From positions 1-5,619 of the forward strand of contig DIYD01000298.1 in NCBI GenBank assembly GCA_002428905.1: a stretch of DNA of 5,619 nucleotides, read 5' to 3'. This document shows positions 1-5,498 of the stretch, piece after piece. The position numbers and the translations under genes are program-made. Below the pieces are notes generated by a model, which saw only the letters and a list, made by a program, of their open reading frames with translations, ran no database searches and had not been told where the DNA came from. Numbering within the stretch: the stretch's first letter is position 1; every line of letters starts with the position of its first letter. Source of the DNA: Bacteroidetes bacterium UBA6063 (lineage in GTDB: Bacteria; Bacteroidota; Bacteroidia; NS11-12g; UBA9320).

Positions 1-20
1 TACGGCTATTTCGTTTGAGA

Positions 21-866
21 ATGCAATCAATACCATATACTATAAACATTAAGAACACAATTTATGCGTTAGACAAGCCACGAGTAATGGGCATTCTAAA
101 CGTGAATACCGATTCATTTTATGATGGTGGACGGTATTTGGATTTGGACGATGCAAAACGCCAGATTCAACGGATGGTAGAAGAAGGTGTTGATATTATT
201 GATGTTGGTGGTGCCAGTTCAAGACCTGGAGCAGATGAAGTGCATATAGATCTTGAGCAAGAGCGGGTGTTACCTATTATTGAACTTCTTACAAACGAAG
301 TGCCCCATATCCCGGTCTCCATTGACACGTACCGGGCCGAGGTAGCGCGGAATGCCGTTGCTGCAGGAGCCAGTATAATTAACGATATAAGTGCCGGGGA
401 TGATGATGCGCAAATGCTGCAGACGGTTGCAGCCCTTCAGGTGCCCTACATCGCCATGCACAAACAGGGCATGCCAAAAACCATGCAGGACAATCCGACA
501 TACAATGATGTTACCATAACGGTATTGGATTATTTCCGATCCAAAATGGAACAATTTAATTTACTTGGCATTAAGGATGTTATTCTTGACCCGGGATTTG
601 GATTTGGGAAAACCATTGAGCATAATTATCGATTGCTCAAAGATTTGTCCGCATTAGAGACGATCCTGAAGACGCCTATGCTGGTAGGCGTGTCGCGAAA
701 ATCGATGATTAATAAGGTGTTGGGAACAAAAGCCGCTGAAGCCCTGAACGGAACCACGGTACTGAATACAATTGGATTGATGAACGGAGCCAGGATATTA
801 CGGGTTCATGATGTGAAGGAAGCAAATGAGGCTATTCGTTTATACAATGCCTATAATGAATCTTGA
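21..866 (+). CDS. folP: Dihydropteroate synthase (FolP)
   Basis: This cytoplasmic enzyme condenses 6-hydroxymethyl-7,8-dihydropterin diphosphate with p-aminobenzoate to give 7,8-dihydropteroate. It is the folate-pathway step inhibited by sulfonamides. The 281-residue product has normal family length and covers the whole TIM barrel. Visible motifs, numbered from the ATG at 21, are MGILN (23-27; Asn27 matches the metal-binding Asn22 of E. coli), DVGG-SSRPGA (61-71), SIDTYR (100-105), NDIS (121-124), DPGFGFGKT (190-198), GVSRKS (223-228; Lys227 matches Lys221) and RVHD (261-264; Arg261 and His263 match Arg255 and His257). I chose ATG 21 because its length fits the family. TTG at 15 is in frame and the frame stays open to the window edge, so an earlier start is not excluded. 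Odd points: loop 1 reads N-V-N-T-D-S-F instead of N-V-T-P-D-S-F, and Lys148 occupies the usual second Met of the M-H-M-x-G motif. The stop lies 3 nt before the next possible start, which suggests an operon with the two genes downstream. Confidence 0.96.
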   Translation: MQSIPYTINIKNTIYALDKPRVMGILNVNTDSFYDGGRYLDLDDAKRQIQRMVEEGVDIIDVGGASSRPGADEVHIDLEQERVLPIIELLTNEVPHIPVSIDTYRAEVARNAVAAGASIINDISAGDDDAQMLQTVAALQVPYIAMHKQGMPKTMQDNPTYNDVTITVLDYFRSKMEQFNLLGIKDVILDPGFGFGKTIEHNYRLLKDLSALETILKTPMLVGVSRKSMINKVLGTKAAEALNGTTVLNTIGLMNGARILRVHDVKEANEAIRLYNAYNES

Positions 867-869
867 TCT

Positions 870-936
870 ATGAAAAATCCCTGGATTTACCTGGCAATGG
901 AGCGAAGACAATTTTTACCTGATACAGTTTGACGAT
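870..936 (+). other. Probable out-of-frame 5' end of the next gene
   Basis: The ATG at 870 lies 3 nt after the folP stop, as expected for an operon gene. Its own frame gives only 20 codons before the TGA at 930-932. The frame of the downstream gene (read from 874) has no stop between here and 937. It reads as protein-like sequence rich in aromatic and acidic residues (IPGFTWQWSEDNFYLIQFDD), but contains no ATG, GTG or TTG and is closed by the TGA at 871-873. Removing one A from the A5 run at 873-877 would join the ATG at 870 to that frame as MKIPGF..., giving a 104-residue protein. The explanation could be a sequencing error, a true frameshift mutation, or +1 slippage on the A run. The reconstruction is inference. 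Confidence 0.55.
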
Positions 937-1185
937 ATGGAATCGTCGAGGAATATTGGACTGGCTTCGATAAATAGAATTGACTTTTTAGCCAGGAAGA
1001 TGATGTACAAACAAGAAGACATGTTTGGTTATCATCAGGGCATGATTTCGGAAGAGGAGGAATGGAAAGAATTTGAGTTGGATCGTTTAAGAACAATAAC
1101 CGAAGTGGGTACCAGTTTTAATTTTAGTTTTGAACACGGCAAAGTATTTCTTACACAGGAAGAATATGATGCTTTAGACAAATAA
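937..1185 (+). CDS. Small acidic protein of unknown function
   Basis: This gene encodes 82 residues from the first in-frame ATG, or about 104 if the frame is joined to the ATG at 870. I do not recognise the family. It has no signal peptide or membrane segment and is predicted to be cytoplasmic. Visible features are an N-terminal stretch with basic residues (IDFLARKMMYKQ), an acidic run EEEEWKEFELD around residues 40-50, and a C-terminal part alternating aromatic and polar residues (TSFNFSFEHGKVFLT), which could form a beta hairpin. The stop is 2 nt before the SUI1-family gene and folP lies upstream, so it is probably co-transcribed with both. The start at 937 has no recognisable ribosome binding site, and the protein-like sequence upstream suggests it is an internal Met rather than the native start. 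It is probably a real gene because it fills the gap between two real genes with tight spacing. Confidence 0.6.
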   Translation: MESSRNIGLASINRIDFLARKMMYKQEDMFGYHQGMISEEEEWKEFELDRLRTITEVGTSFNFSFEHGKVFLTQEEYDALDK

Positions 1186-1187
1186 GT

Positions 1188-1550
1188 ATGGGTAAAAAGA
1201 AAAAGAAATTGGGCTTGTCTGATTTAGGTGGGATGGTGTTTAGCACCAATCCGGATTATGTACCTCCAACATATGACGATGAAGAGGAATATGAACCGAT
1301 CCCGAATAACGAACAAACCTTATACGTGTCGTATGACAGAAAACAACGGAAGGGTAAAGTGGTAACGCTGGTAGAGGGATTTGAAGGACCGGATGAGGAT
1401 TTTCAGGCACTGGGAAAGATGCTTAAAAGTAAGTGCGGAGCTGGTGGTACCGCTAAGGATGGTGAGATACTGGTTCAAGGCAACTTTGTATCAAAAATTA
1501 TGGATATTTTGGTAAAAGAAGGTTTCAAAGTGAAGAAAAAAGGTGGCTAA
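1188..1550 (+). CDS. yciH: SUI1/YciH-family translation factor (eIF1-like)
   Basis: This protein belongs to the SUI1 family, the bacterial relatives of eukaryotic eIF1 (E. coli YciH). In eukaryotes eIF1 controls start-codon fidelity on the small ribosomal subunit. YciH has been linked to discrimination against non-canonical initiation complexes, but its role in Bacteroidota is not established. The 120-residue product has a lysine-rich start (MGKKKKK), an acidic, proline-containing linker (about 23-42) and the SUI1 domain at about 45-117. The signature residues are RKGKVVTLVEGFEG, LGKMLKSKCGAGGTAKDGEI, the VQGN turn, and a basic C-terminus ending KVKKKGG. The start is 2 nt after the preceding stop, so expression is probably operonic or translationally coupled. 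No hairpin terminator is visible after the stop, and the pckA promoter begins almost at once, so some read-through into pckA is possible. The family call is secure; the physiological role is inferred. The symbol follows the E. coli member. Confidence 0.93.
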   Translation: MGKKKKKLGLSDLGGMVFSTNPDYVPPTYDDEEEYEPIPNNEQTLYVSYDRKQRKGKVVTLVEGFEGPDEDFQALGKMLKSKCGAGGTAKDGEILVQGNFVSKIMDILVKEGFKVKKKGG

Positions 1551-1552
1551 AA

Positions 1553-1582
1553 TTTGCTTTTGACATTAGAAGTATACCTTTG
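1553..1582 (+). promoter_or_regulatory. Bacteroidota-type promoter of pckA
   Basis: TTTG at 1553-1556 and TACCTTTG at 1575-1582 match the Bacteroidota housekeeping promoter pattern of a TTTG -33 element and a TAnnTTTG -7 element. The spacer is 18 nt, slightly shorter than the usual spacing. Transcription would start near 1588-1592, giving a leader of about 30-35 nt that ends in an A-rich stretch (ACAAAAAAGAG) before the ATG at 1624, with no strong Shine-Dalgarno sequence. The position, just after the preceding gene and at the right distance from pckA, supports the call. I saw no clear palindromic operator. Confidence 0.7.
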
Positions 1583-1623
1583 CGCCTTCAAAATTTTAAG
1601 TCGAATAACAAAAAAGAGATTTA

Positions 1624-3216
1624 ATGAAAAATCATCCAATTATCGATCGAATCATCAATAATTCATCGGAGGCATTTATCAACCTAACTCCAGATGAATT
1701 GATTGAGCATGCACTTAACAACAACGAAGGCGAGTTAGCCGATACTGGAGCTTTAGCAGCAGATACTGGTGAGTTCACAGGAAGATCGCCTAAAGATAAA
1801 TTTGTAGTGCGCGATGAAATCACTACCGACACCGTTTGGTGGGGAGACATCAACCAACCGATCGCACCAGAGAAATTTGATACACTACTCGAAAAAGTAA
1901 TAAACCACTATACAGGTAAGAGAATTTATGTACGTGATGCCTATGCGTGTGCTGATCCTACATACCGAATGAATATCGGTGTTGTAACAGAGTCGGCTTA
2001 CCAAAACCTTTTTGCCAATAACTTATTCTTACGTCCAACTGATGAGGAAGCTGCTGAGCAAACACCTGAGTGGTTGGTGGTAGCAGCACCAAGCTTCATG
2101 GCGGATGCTGAAATCGATGGAACGCGTCAACACAATTTTACCATTGTTAACTTTTCAAAGAAAATCATCTTAATCGGAGGTAGTGGGTATACCGGTGAGT
2201 TGAAAAAAGGTATTTTCTCGGTATTGAACTACACACTTCCACAAGACGAAGGCGTACTTTCAATGCACTGTTCTGCCAATATCGGTAAAGAAGGTGATAC
2301 TGCAATCTTCTTTGGTCTTTCCGGAACGGGTAAAACAACGTTGTCTGCAGACCCTGAGCGCCAGTTAATCGGTGATGATGAGCATGGCTGGGCAGAGAAT
2401 TCTGTATTCAACTTTGAAGGTGGTTGTTACGCAAAATGTATCGACTTAACAGAAGAAAAAGAACCGCAAATCTGGAATGCGATCAAAAAAGGTGCGTTGG
2501 TAGAAAACGTTCGCTTCTTTGATGGGACGAATCAGGTAGACTACGAAAACACAACGGTTACAGAGAACACACGTGTGGCGTACCCGATCAATCATATTGA
2601 TAACATTGCTGTGCCTTCAGTGGGTAAAGAACCAAAGAACATCTTCTTCCTAACAGCGGATGCATTTGGCGTTTTACCTCCAATTTCTAAACTTAGTCCA
2701 GGTCAGGCGGGTTACCACTTCATTAGTGGTTATACGGCGAAGGTAGCAGGCACGGAAGCAGGTATTACCGATCCGGTTGCTACGTTTAGTGCATGTTTTG
2801 GTGCGGCATTCCTGCCATTACATCCAGCGAAATATGCGGAGATGTTAGGCGATAAAATGCGTGCATCAAACGTTAACGTTTGGTTGGTGAACACCGGATG
2901 GAGCGGAGGCCCATTTGGTATAGGAAGCCGAATGAGTTTGAAAAACACCAGAGCAATGATCACCGCAGCGTTAAATGGTGAATTAGACAATGTTGAATAC
3001 ACAACACATCCAGTATTTGGTCTAGAAATGCCGGTTACTTGTCCAAATGTACCTGATGAGGTATTGAACCCTAGAAACACCTGGTCAGATGTAAACGCAT
3101 ACGATGAGAAAGCCAATCACCTGGCGGGATTGTTCAACGAAAACTTCAAACACTTCGAAGCCGGAGCCAATGAAGAAATCAAAGCAGCAGCGCCAAAAGC
3201 GACTTCTGCGTCGTAG
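1624..3216 (+). CDS. pckA: Phosphoenolpyruvate carboxykinase (ATP)
   Basis: This cytoplasmic gluconeogenic enzyme converts oxaloacetate and ATP to phosphoenolpyruvate, ADP and CO2. The 530-residue product is full length (E. coli PckA has 540). Motifs in order are GRSPKDKF (53-60; Arg54 matches the oxaloacetate-binding Arg65 of E. coli), YTGELKKGIF (189-198; Lys194 and Lys195 match Lys212 and Lys213), MHCSAN (214-219; His215 matches the metal ligand His232), the P-loop GLSGTGKTTLS (231-241; Lys237 and Thr238 match Lys254 and Thr255), the metal-binding GDDEHGW (250-256) and NTRVAYP with Arg317 matching Arg333. WSGGPFGIGSRMSLKNTR follows near 426-443. The GLSGTGKT loop identifies the ATP-dependent class rather than the GTP-dependent one. 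The C-terminus is a short Ala/Lys-rich tail (EEIKAAAPKATSAS). The gene has its own promoter and terminator and appears monocistronic. All catalytic residues are present, so it should be active. Confidence 0.98.
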   Translation: MKNHPIIDRIINNSSEAFINLTPDELIEHALNNNEGELADTGALAADTGEFTGRSPKDKFVVRDEITTDTVWWGDINQPIAPEKFDTLLEKVINHYTGKRIYVRDAYACADPTYRMNIGVVTESAYQNLFANNLFLRPTDEEAAEQTPEWLVVAAPSFMADAEIDGTRQHNFTIVNFSKKIILIGGSGYTGELKKGIFSVLNYTLPQDEGVLSMHCSANIGKEGDTAIFFGLSGTGKTTLSADPERQLIGDDEHGWAENSVFNFEGGCYAKCIDLTEEKEPQIWNAIKKGALVENVRFFDGTNQVDYENTTVTENTRVAYPINHIDNIAVPSVGKEPKNIFFLTADAFGVLPPISKLSPGQAGYHFISGYTAKVAGTEAGITDPVATFSACFGAAFLPLHPAKYAEMLGDKMRASNVNVWLVNTGWSGGPFGIGSRMSLKNTRAMITAALNGELDNVEYTTHPVFGLEMPVTCPNVPDEVLNPRNTWSDVNAYDEKANHLAGLFNENFKHFEAGANEEIKAAAPKATSAS

Positions 3217-3236
3217 TTTCGATAAAAACAATATAG

Positions 3237-3271
3237 AAAACCCATTCGTTGAGTAACGGATGGGTTTTTTT
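3237..3271 (+). terminator. Intrinsic terminator of pckA
   Basis: A 12-bp stem pairs 3239-3250 (AACCCATTCGTT) with 3255-3266 (AACGGATGGGTT) around the 4-nt loop GAGT. It runs into a T tract at 3265-3271. The only imperfection is T3246 opposite G3259, a U-G wobble in the + strand transcript but an A/C mismatch in the opposite one, so the hairpin favours termination of + strand RNA. It lies 20 nt after the pckA stop and separates pckA from yidC. Confidence 0.92.
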
Positions 3272-3352
3272 GTGTTGGATACCAAACTCGTTAGGAAAGA
3301 AGAGTGCTGTGATTAATCTCGTTAGCATCGCACAACTAAGCCATATAAAACC

Positions 3353-3360
3353 TAAATTTG
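3353..3360 (+). promoter_or_regulatory. -7 promoter element for yidC
   Basis: TAAATTTG is an exact match to the Bacteroidota TAnnTTTG -7 element. No TTTG sits at the expected distance upstream, so the -33 element is weak or absent. Transcription would start near 3366-3368, leaving a very short leader of about 13-15 nt containing the A-rich GAAAAAACAA before yidC. The preceding terminator makes an independent yidC promoter necessary, which supports the call. Confidence 0.6.
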
Positions 3361-3380
3361 CACCCCGAAAAAACAAATGA

Positions 3381-5249
3381 ATGGATAAGAATTCGATCAT
3401 AGGTTACATCCTGATTTTTGTAATTTTTGGAGGTTGGCTGCTGTACAGCTCCAACAAACAGGAATTGCAGCAAAAGGAGATGGCAGAAGCTCAGGAAATG
3501 GAGCAACACAGGCTGGATTCTATAGCTGAAGTAGAGCGCATAGATTCGTTGGCTGAGGTAGCTGCCGCTGCGAAATTGAAGGAGGCCTTAATTAAAGAAG
3601 GAGCCGACACCAATGAAGTTGCAGAGGCTCTGGAGGCCTTGCACGAGGTAGAAGAAGTAGTAGAGGAAAAGCCGGAACAGTTGTTTACCATTGGCAATAA
3701 AGAGTTGAAGCTTCAATTCACCTCTAAAGGTGGAATTGTCAACCGCGCGGAACTTCTTAATTACAAACGTTCTGATTCAACCGACTTGTTACTGATTGAA
3801 CCTGGCACGAATAAGTTCTCGTACAGTATTCCGTTGAAATCGGATGAGGTAGAAACCAGTGATCTGGACTTTGAAGTTAAATCGCAATCTGAAAGCCAAA
3901 TCGTACTCGTACATAATTTTGAGGGTGGAGGATCTATTGAACAGGAATATACGCTAGGAGAAAAGTTCCTGGTAGATTACAAGCTACGTTTAATTGATCT
4001 TCAGGATAAAATTCACAAAAGAAGCCAGGTGCTTGATGTGAATTGGGACATGGACATTCCGCTTCAGGAAAAGGCCATGAAGAGTGAACGCGATGTCTCT
4101 ACAGTCTATTACAAATACAAGAGCGAGAAGGGCATTGACTATTTATCGCCACGCGGTGATGAAGAGGAGGACAAACTATTGGCAGGCGTACATTGGGTGA
4201 GCTATAAACAGCAGTTCTTTATGTCTACCCTAATCTTCCCGGAAGGTTTGGATGAATCAGGTGCACAAATCAGTGTGGTAAAGGATGAAAACTCCGAGTA
4301 TGTTGGGAAAATGTCTACCAACCTATCGGTGCCCATTGGGTTTACGCCGTTTGACGAGCATGATATGCAACTCTACTTTGGTCCAAACCACTATCAAACG
4401 CTTAAGAAGCTGGATATTGGGCTTGAGCGCACCATTGAGCTTGGTCCGAAGATCTTCAGCTGGGTAAACAAATTGATTGTAATTCCAATTTTCAACTGGT
4501 TAAGCAAGTTTATTTCAAGCTACGGTATAATTATTTTATTACTAACGCTATTCATTAAGCTGGTACTTATTGTGCCGATGTATAAGAGTTACCTGTCAAC
4601 GGCTAAAATGCGTATTCTAAAGCCTGAGTTAGAGGCGATAAAAGAGAAGACCGGTGGAGACATGACCAAGATGCAGCAAGAACAAATGAAGCTGTACAAG
4701 AAGGTGGGGGTGAGTCCGTTTGGTGGTTGTTTACCTCAATTGGTACAACTTCCTATTCTGATTGCGCTATTCCGTTTCTTCCCAAGTAGTATAGAGTTGA
4801 GACAGAAGTCTTTCCTTTGGGCAGATGACTTAAGTACATATGACGCGGTAATCAGCTGGGGTACGGATATTTGGTTGATTGGAGATCACTTGAGCTTATT
4901 TACGTTGCTCATGGCTGCTTCGTCGTTGTTGTACACGATCTACAATCAGCAGAGTTCCGCGGGTATGAATAATCAAATGAAGTACATCATGTACCTGATG
5001 CCAGTGATGTTATTCTTCTGGTTTAACAGCTATGCAGCGGGATTGAGTTATTACTACTTCCTGGCAAACATGATTACCTTTGGTCAGAACTTCGTGTTTA
5101 GCAAGTGGATTGTCGATGAAGAAAAAATCCGAAAGCAAATGGAGGCCAACAAGAAGAAGAAGGTAACGGTTAAGCCTTCCAGATTCCAAAAGAAACTGGA
5201 GGAAATGGCTAAGAAAAGAGGTGTAGATCCAAAGCAACTTAGACGTTAG
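3381..5249 (+). CDS. yidC: Membrane protein insertase YidC
   Basis: YidC inserts and folds inner-membrane proteins, alone or with SecYEG. The 622-residue product is the long Gram-negative form. Residues 6-22 (IIGYILIFVIFGGWLLY) are the first membrane segment. Residues 25-98 form a charged Glu/Ala-rich linker, probably coiled coil, with DS-AEV repeated. The periplasmic beta domain spans about 101-355. An amphipathic helix near 361-378 precedes TM2 (about 382-402). Next come the cytoplasmic hairpin (AKMRILKPELEAIKEKTGG), FGGCLPQLVQLP (447-457) leading into TM3, TM4 (about 497-517), TM5 and TM6 (about 530-573). The Lys/Arg-rich tail (577-622) probably contacts the ribosome. Lys393 occupies the place of the hydrophilic-groove Arg (Arg366 in E. 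coli). This is a conservative change that I believe is common in this phylum. The MDKNSIIG start is typical of Bacteroidota YidC. Another ATG 4 nt upstream is out of frame. The gene appears monocistronic. Confidence 0.98.
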   Translation: MDKNSIIGYILIFVIFGGWLLYSSNKQELQQKEMAEAQEMEQHRLDSIAEVERIDSLAEVAAAAKLKEALIKEGADTNEVAEALEALHEVEEVVEEKPEQLFTIGNKELKLQFTSKGGIVNRAELLNYKRSDSTDLLLIEPGTNKFSYSIPLKSDEVETSDLDFEVKSQSESQIVLVHNFEGGGSIEQEYTLGEKFLVDYKLRLIDLQDKIHKRSQVLDVNWDMDIPLQEKAMKSERDVSTVYYKYKSEKGIDYLSPRGDEEEDKLLAGVHWVSYKQQFFMSTLIFPEGLDESGAQISVVKDENSEYVGKMSTNLSVPIGFTPFDEHDMQLYFGPNHYQTLKKLDIGLERTIELGPKIFSWVNKLIVIPIFNWLSKFISSYGIIILLLTLFIKLVLIVPMYKSYLSTAKMRILKPELEAIKEKTGGDMTKMQQEQMKLYKKVGVSPFGGCLPQLVQLPILIALFRFFPSSIELRQKSFLWADDLSTYDAVISWGTDIWLIGDHLSLFTLLMAASSLLYTIYNQQSSAGMNNQMKYIMYLMPVMLFFWFNSYAAGLSYYYFLANMITFGQNFVFSKWIVDEEKIRKQMEANKKKKVTVKPSRFQKKLEEMAKKRGVDPKQLRR

Positions 5250-5277
5250 TCAAGACTAAGAAATTATATAATTAAAC

Positions 5278-5307
5278 AGGGCTCGATGGAAACATCGGGC
5301 CTTTTTT
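5278..5307 (+). terminator. Intrinsic terminator of yidC
   Basis: A 9-bp stem pairs 5280-5288 (GGCTCGATG) with 5293-5301 (CATCGGGCC) around a GAAA tetraloop of the stable GNRA class. It is followed by six T residues at 5302-5307. T5283 opposite G5298 is a U-G wobble only in the + strand transcript, so the hairpin is oriented to end yidC transcription. It lies about 30 nt after the yidC stop. Confidence 0.93.
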
Positions 5308-5332
5308 GTTGGGTATTGGTTGAATGGTGATG

Positions 5333-5429
5333 GAAACATAAGTGCAAATGCAACTACAAATTCAGGTTTACTCGTACAAAGGTCAGCTGTCAAAAGTCAG
5401 CCGTCATCCATCAGCCGTCATACTTTTTG
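5333..5429. repeat. Intergenic direct repeat, copy 1
   Basis: This is the first of two copies offset by 166 nt. A 53-nt head (5333-5385) matches 5499-5551 at 49 of 53 positions without gaps. A 27-nt tail (5403-5429), ending CATACTTTTTG, matches 5593-5619 at 26 of 27. The part between differs in length because of the heptamer array. The head itself contains related short words (GTGCAA, ATGCAA, TACAAA). No coding sequence is supported here. The type is unknown; it looks like a non-coding dispersed or tandem intergenic repeat. Confidence 0.9.
5381..5422. repeat. Degenerate heptamer array, six units
   Basis: Six consecutive 7-nt units read GGTCAGC, TGTCAAA, AGTCAGC, CGTCATC, CATCAGC and CGTCATA, with the shared core NGTCANC. 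The period is exactly 7 with no interruptions. It forms the variable middle of repeat copy 1 and overlaps the ends of its conserved head and tail. Confidence 0.88.
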
Positions 5430-5498
5430 TTCTTTCTCGATACAATTTGCCTTGCTTCGCGCGTCAAACCACTCGAAATGACAAAAGGAATAGCAATA
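5430..5498. repeat. Spacer with a Bacteroidota-like intergenic element
   Basis: This 69-nt stretch separates the two repeat copies. It contains TTTCTCGATAC at 5433-5443 and ACTCGAAATGACA at 5471-5483, whose ends form an imperfect inverted pair (TTCTCGA against TCGAAA, with one base bulged). The GC-rich TTGCTTCGCGCG lies between them. Read on the - strand it begins GTCATTTCGAG and ends GTATCGAGAAA, which resembles dispersed intergenic elements I associate with Bacteroidota genomes. That resemblance is from memory and was not searched. No gene is seen. Confidence 0.55.

Noticed and set aside
870..932. A 20-codon peptide starting at the ATG at 870, as a real leader or small protein.
   Set aside because: Its sequence shows no feature of a leader peptide or small protein, while the other frame over the same bases continues smoothly into the downstream gene. 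The frameshift explanation fits better.
1587..1600. CTTCAAAATTTTAAG-like near-palindrome near the pckA transcription start, as an operator.
   Set aside because: It is made mostly of A and T, is imperfect outside AAAATTTT, and is not repeated elsewhere in the window. Chance is sufficient.
2730..3116. A 128-codon open frame on the - strand inside pckA, and other shorter antisense frames under folP, pckA and yidC.
   Set aside because: Each lies fully or largely opposite a well-supported conserved gene and has no recognisable domain, promoter or neighbour. They are shadows of the real coding frames.
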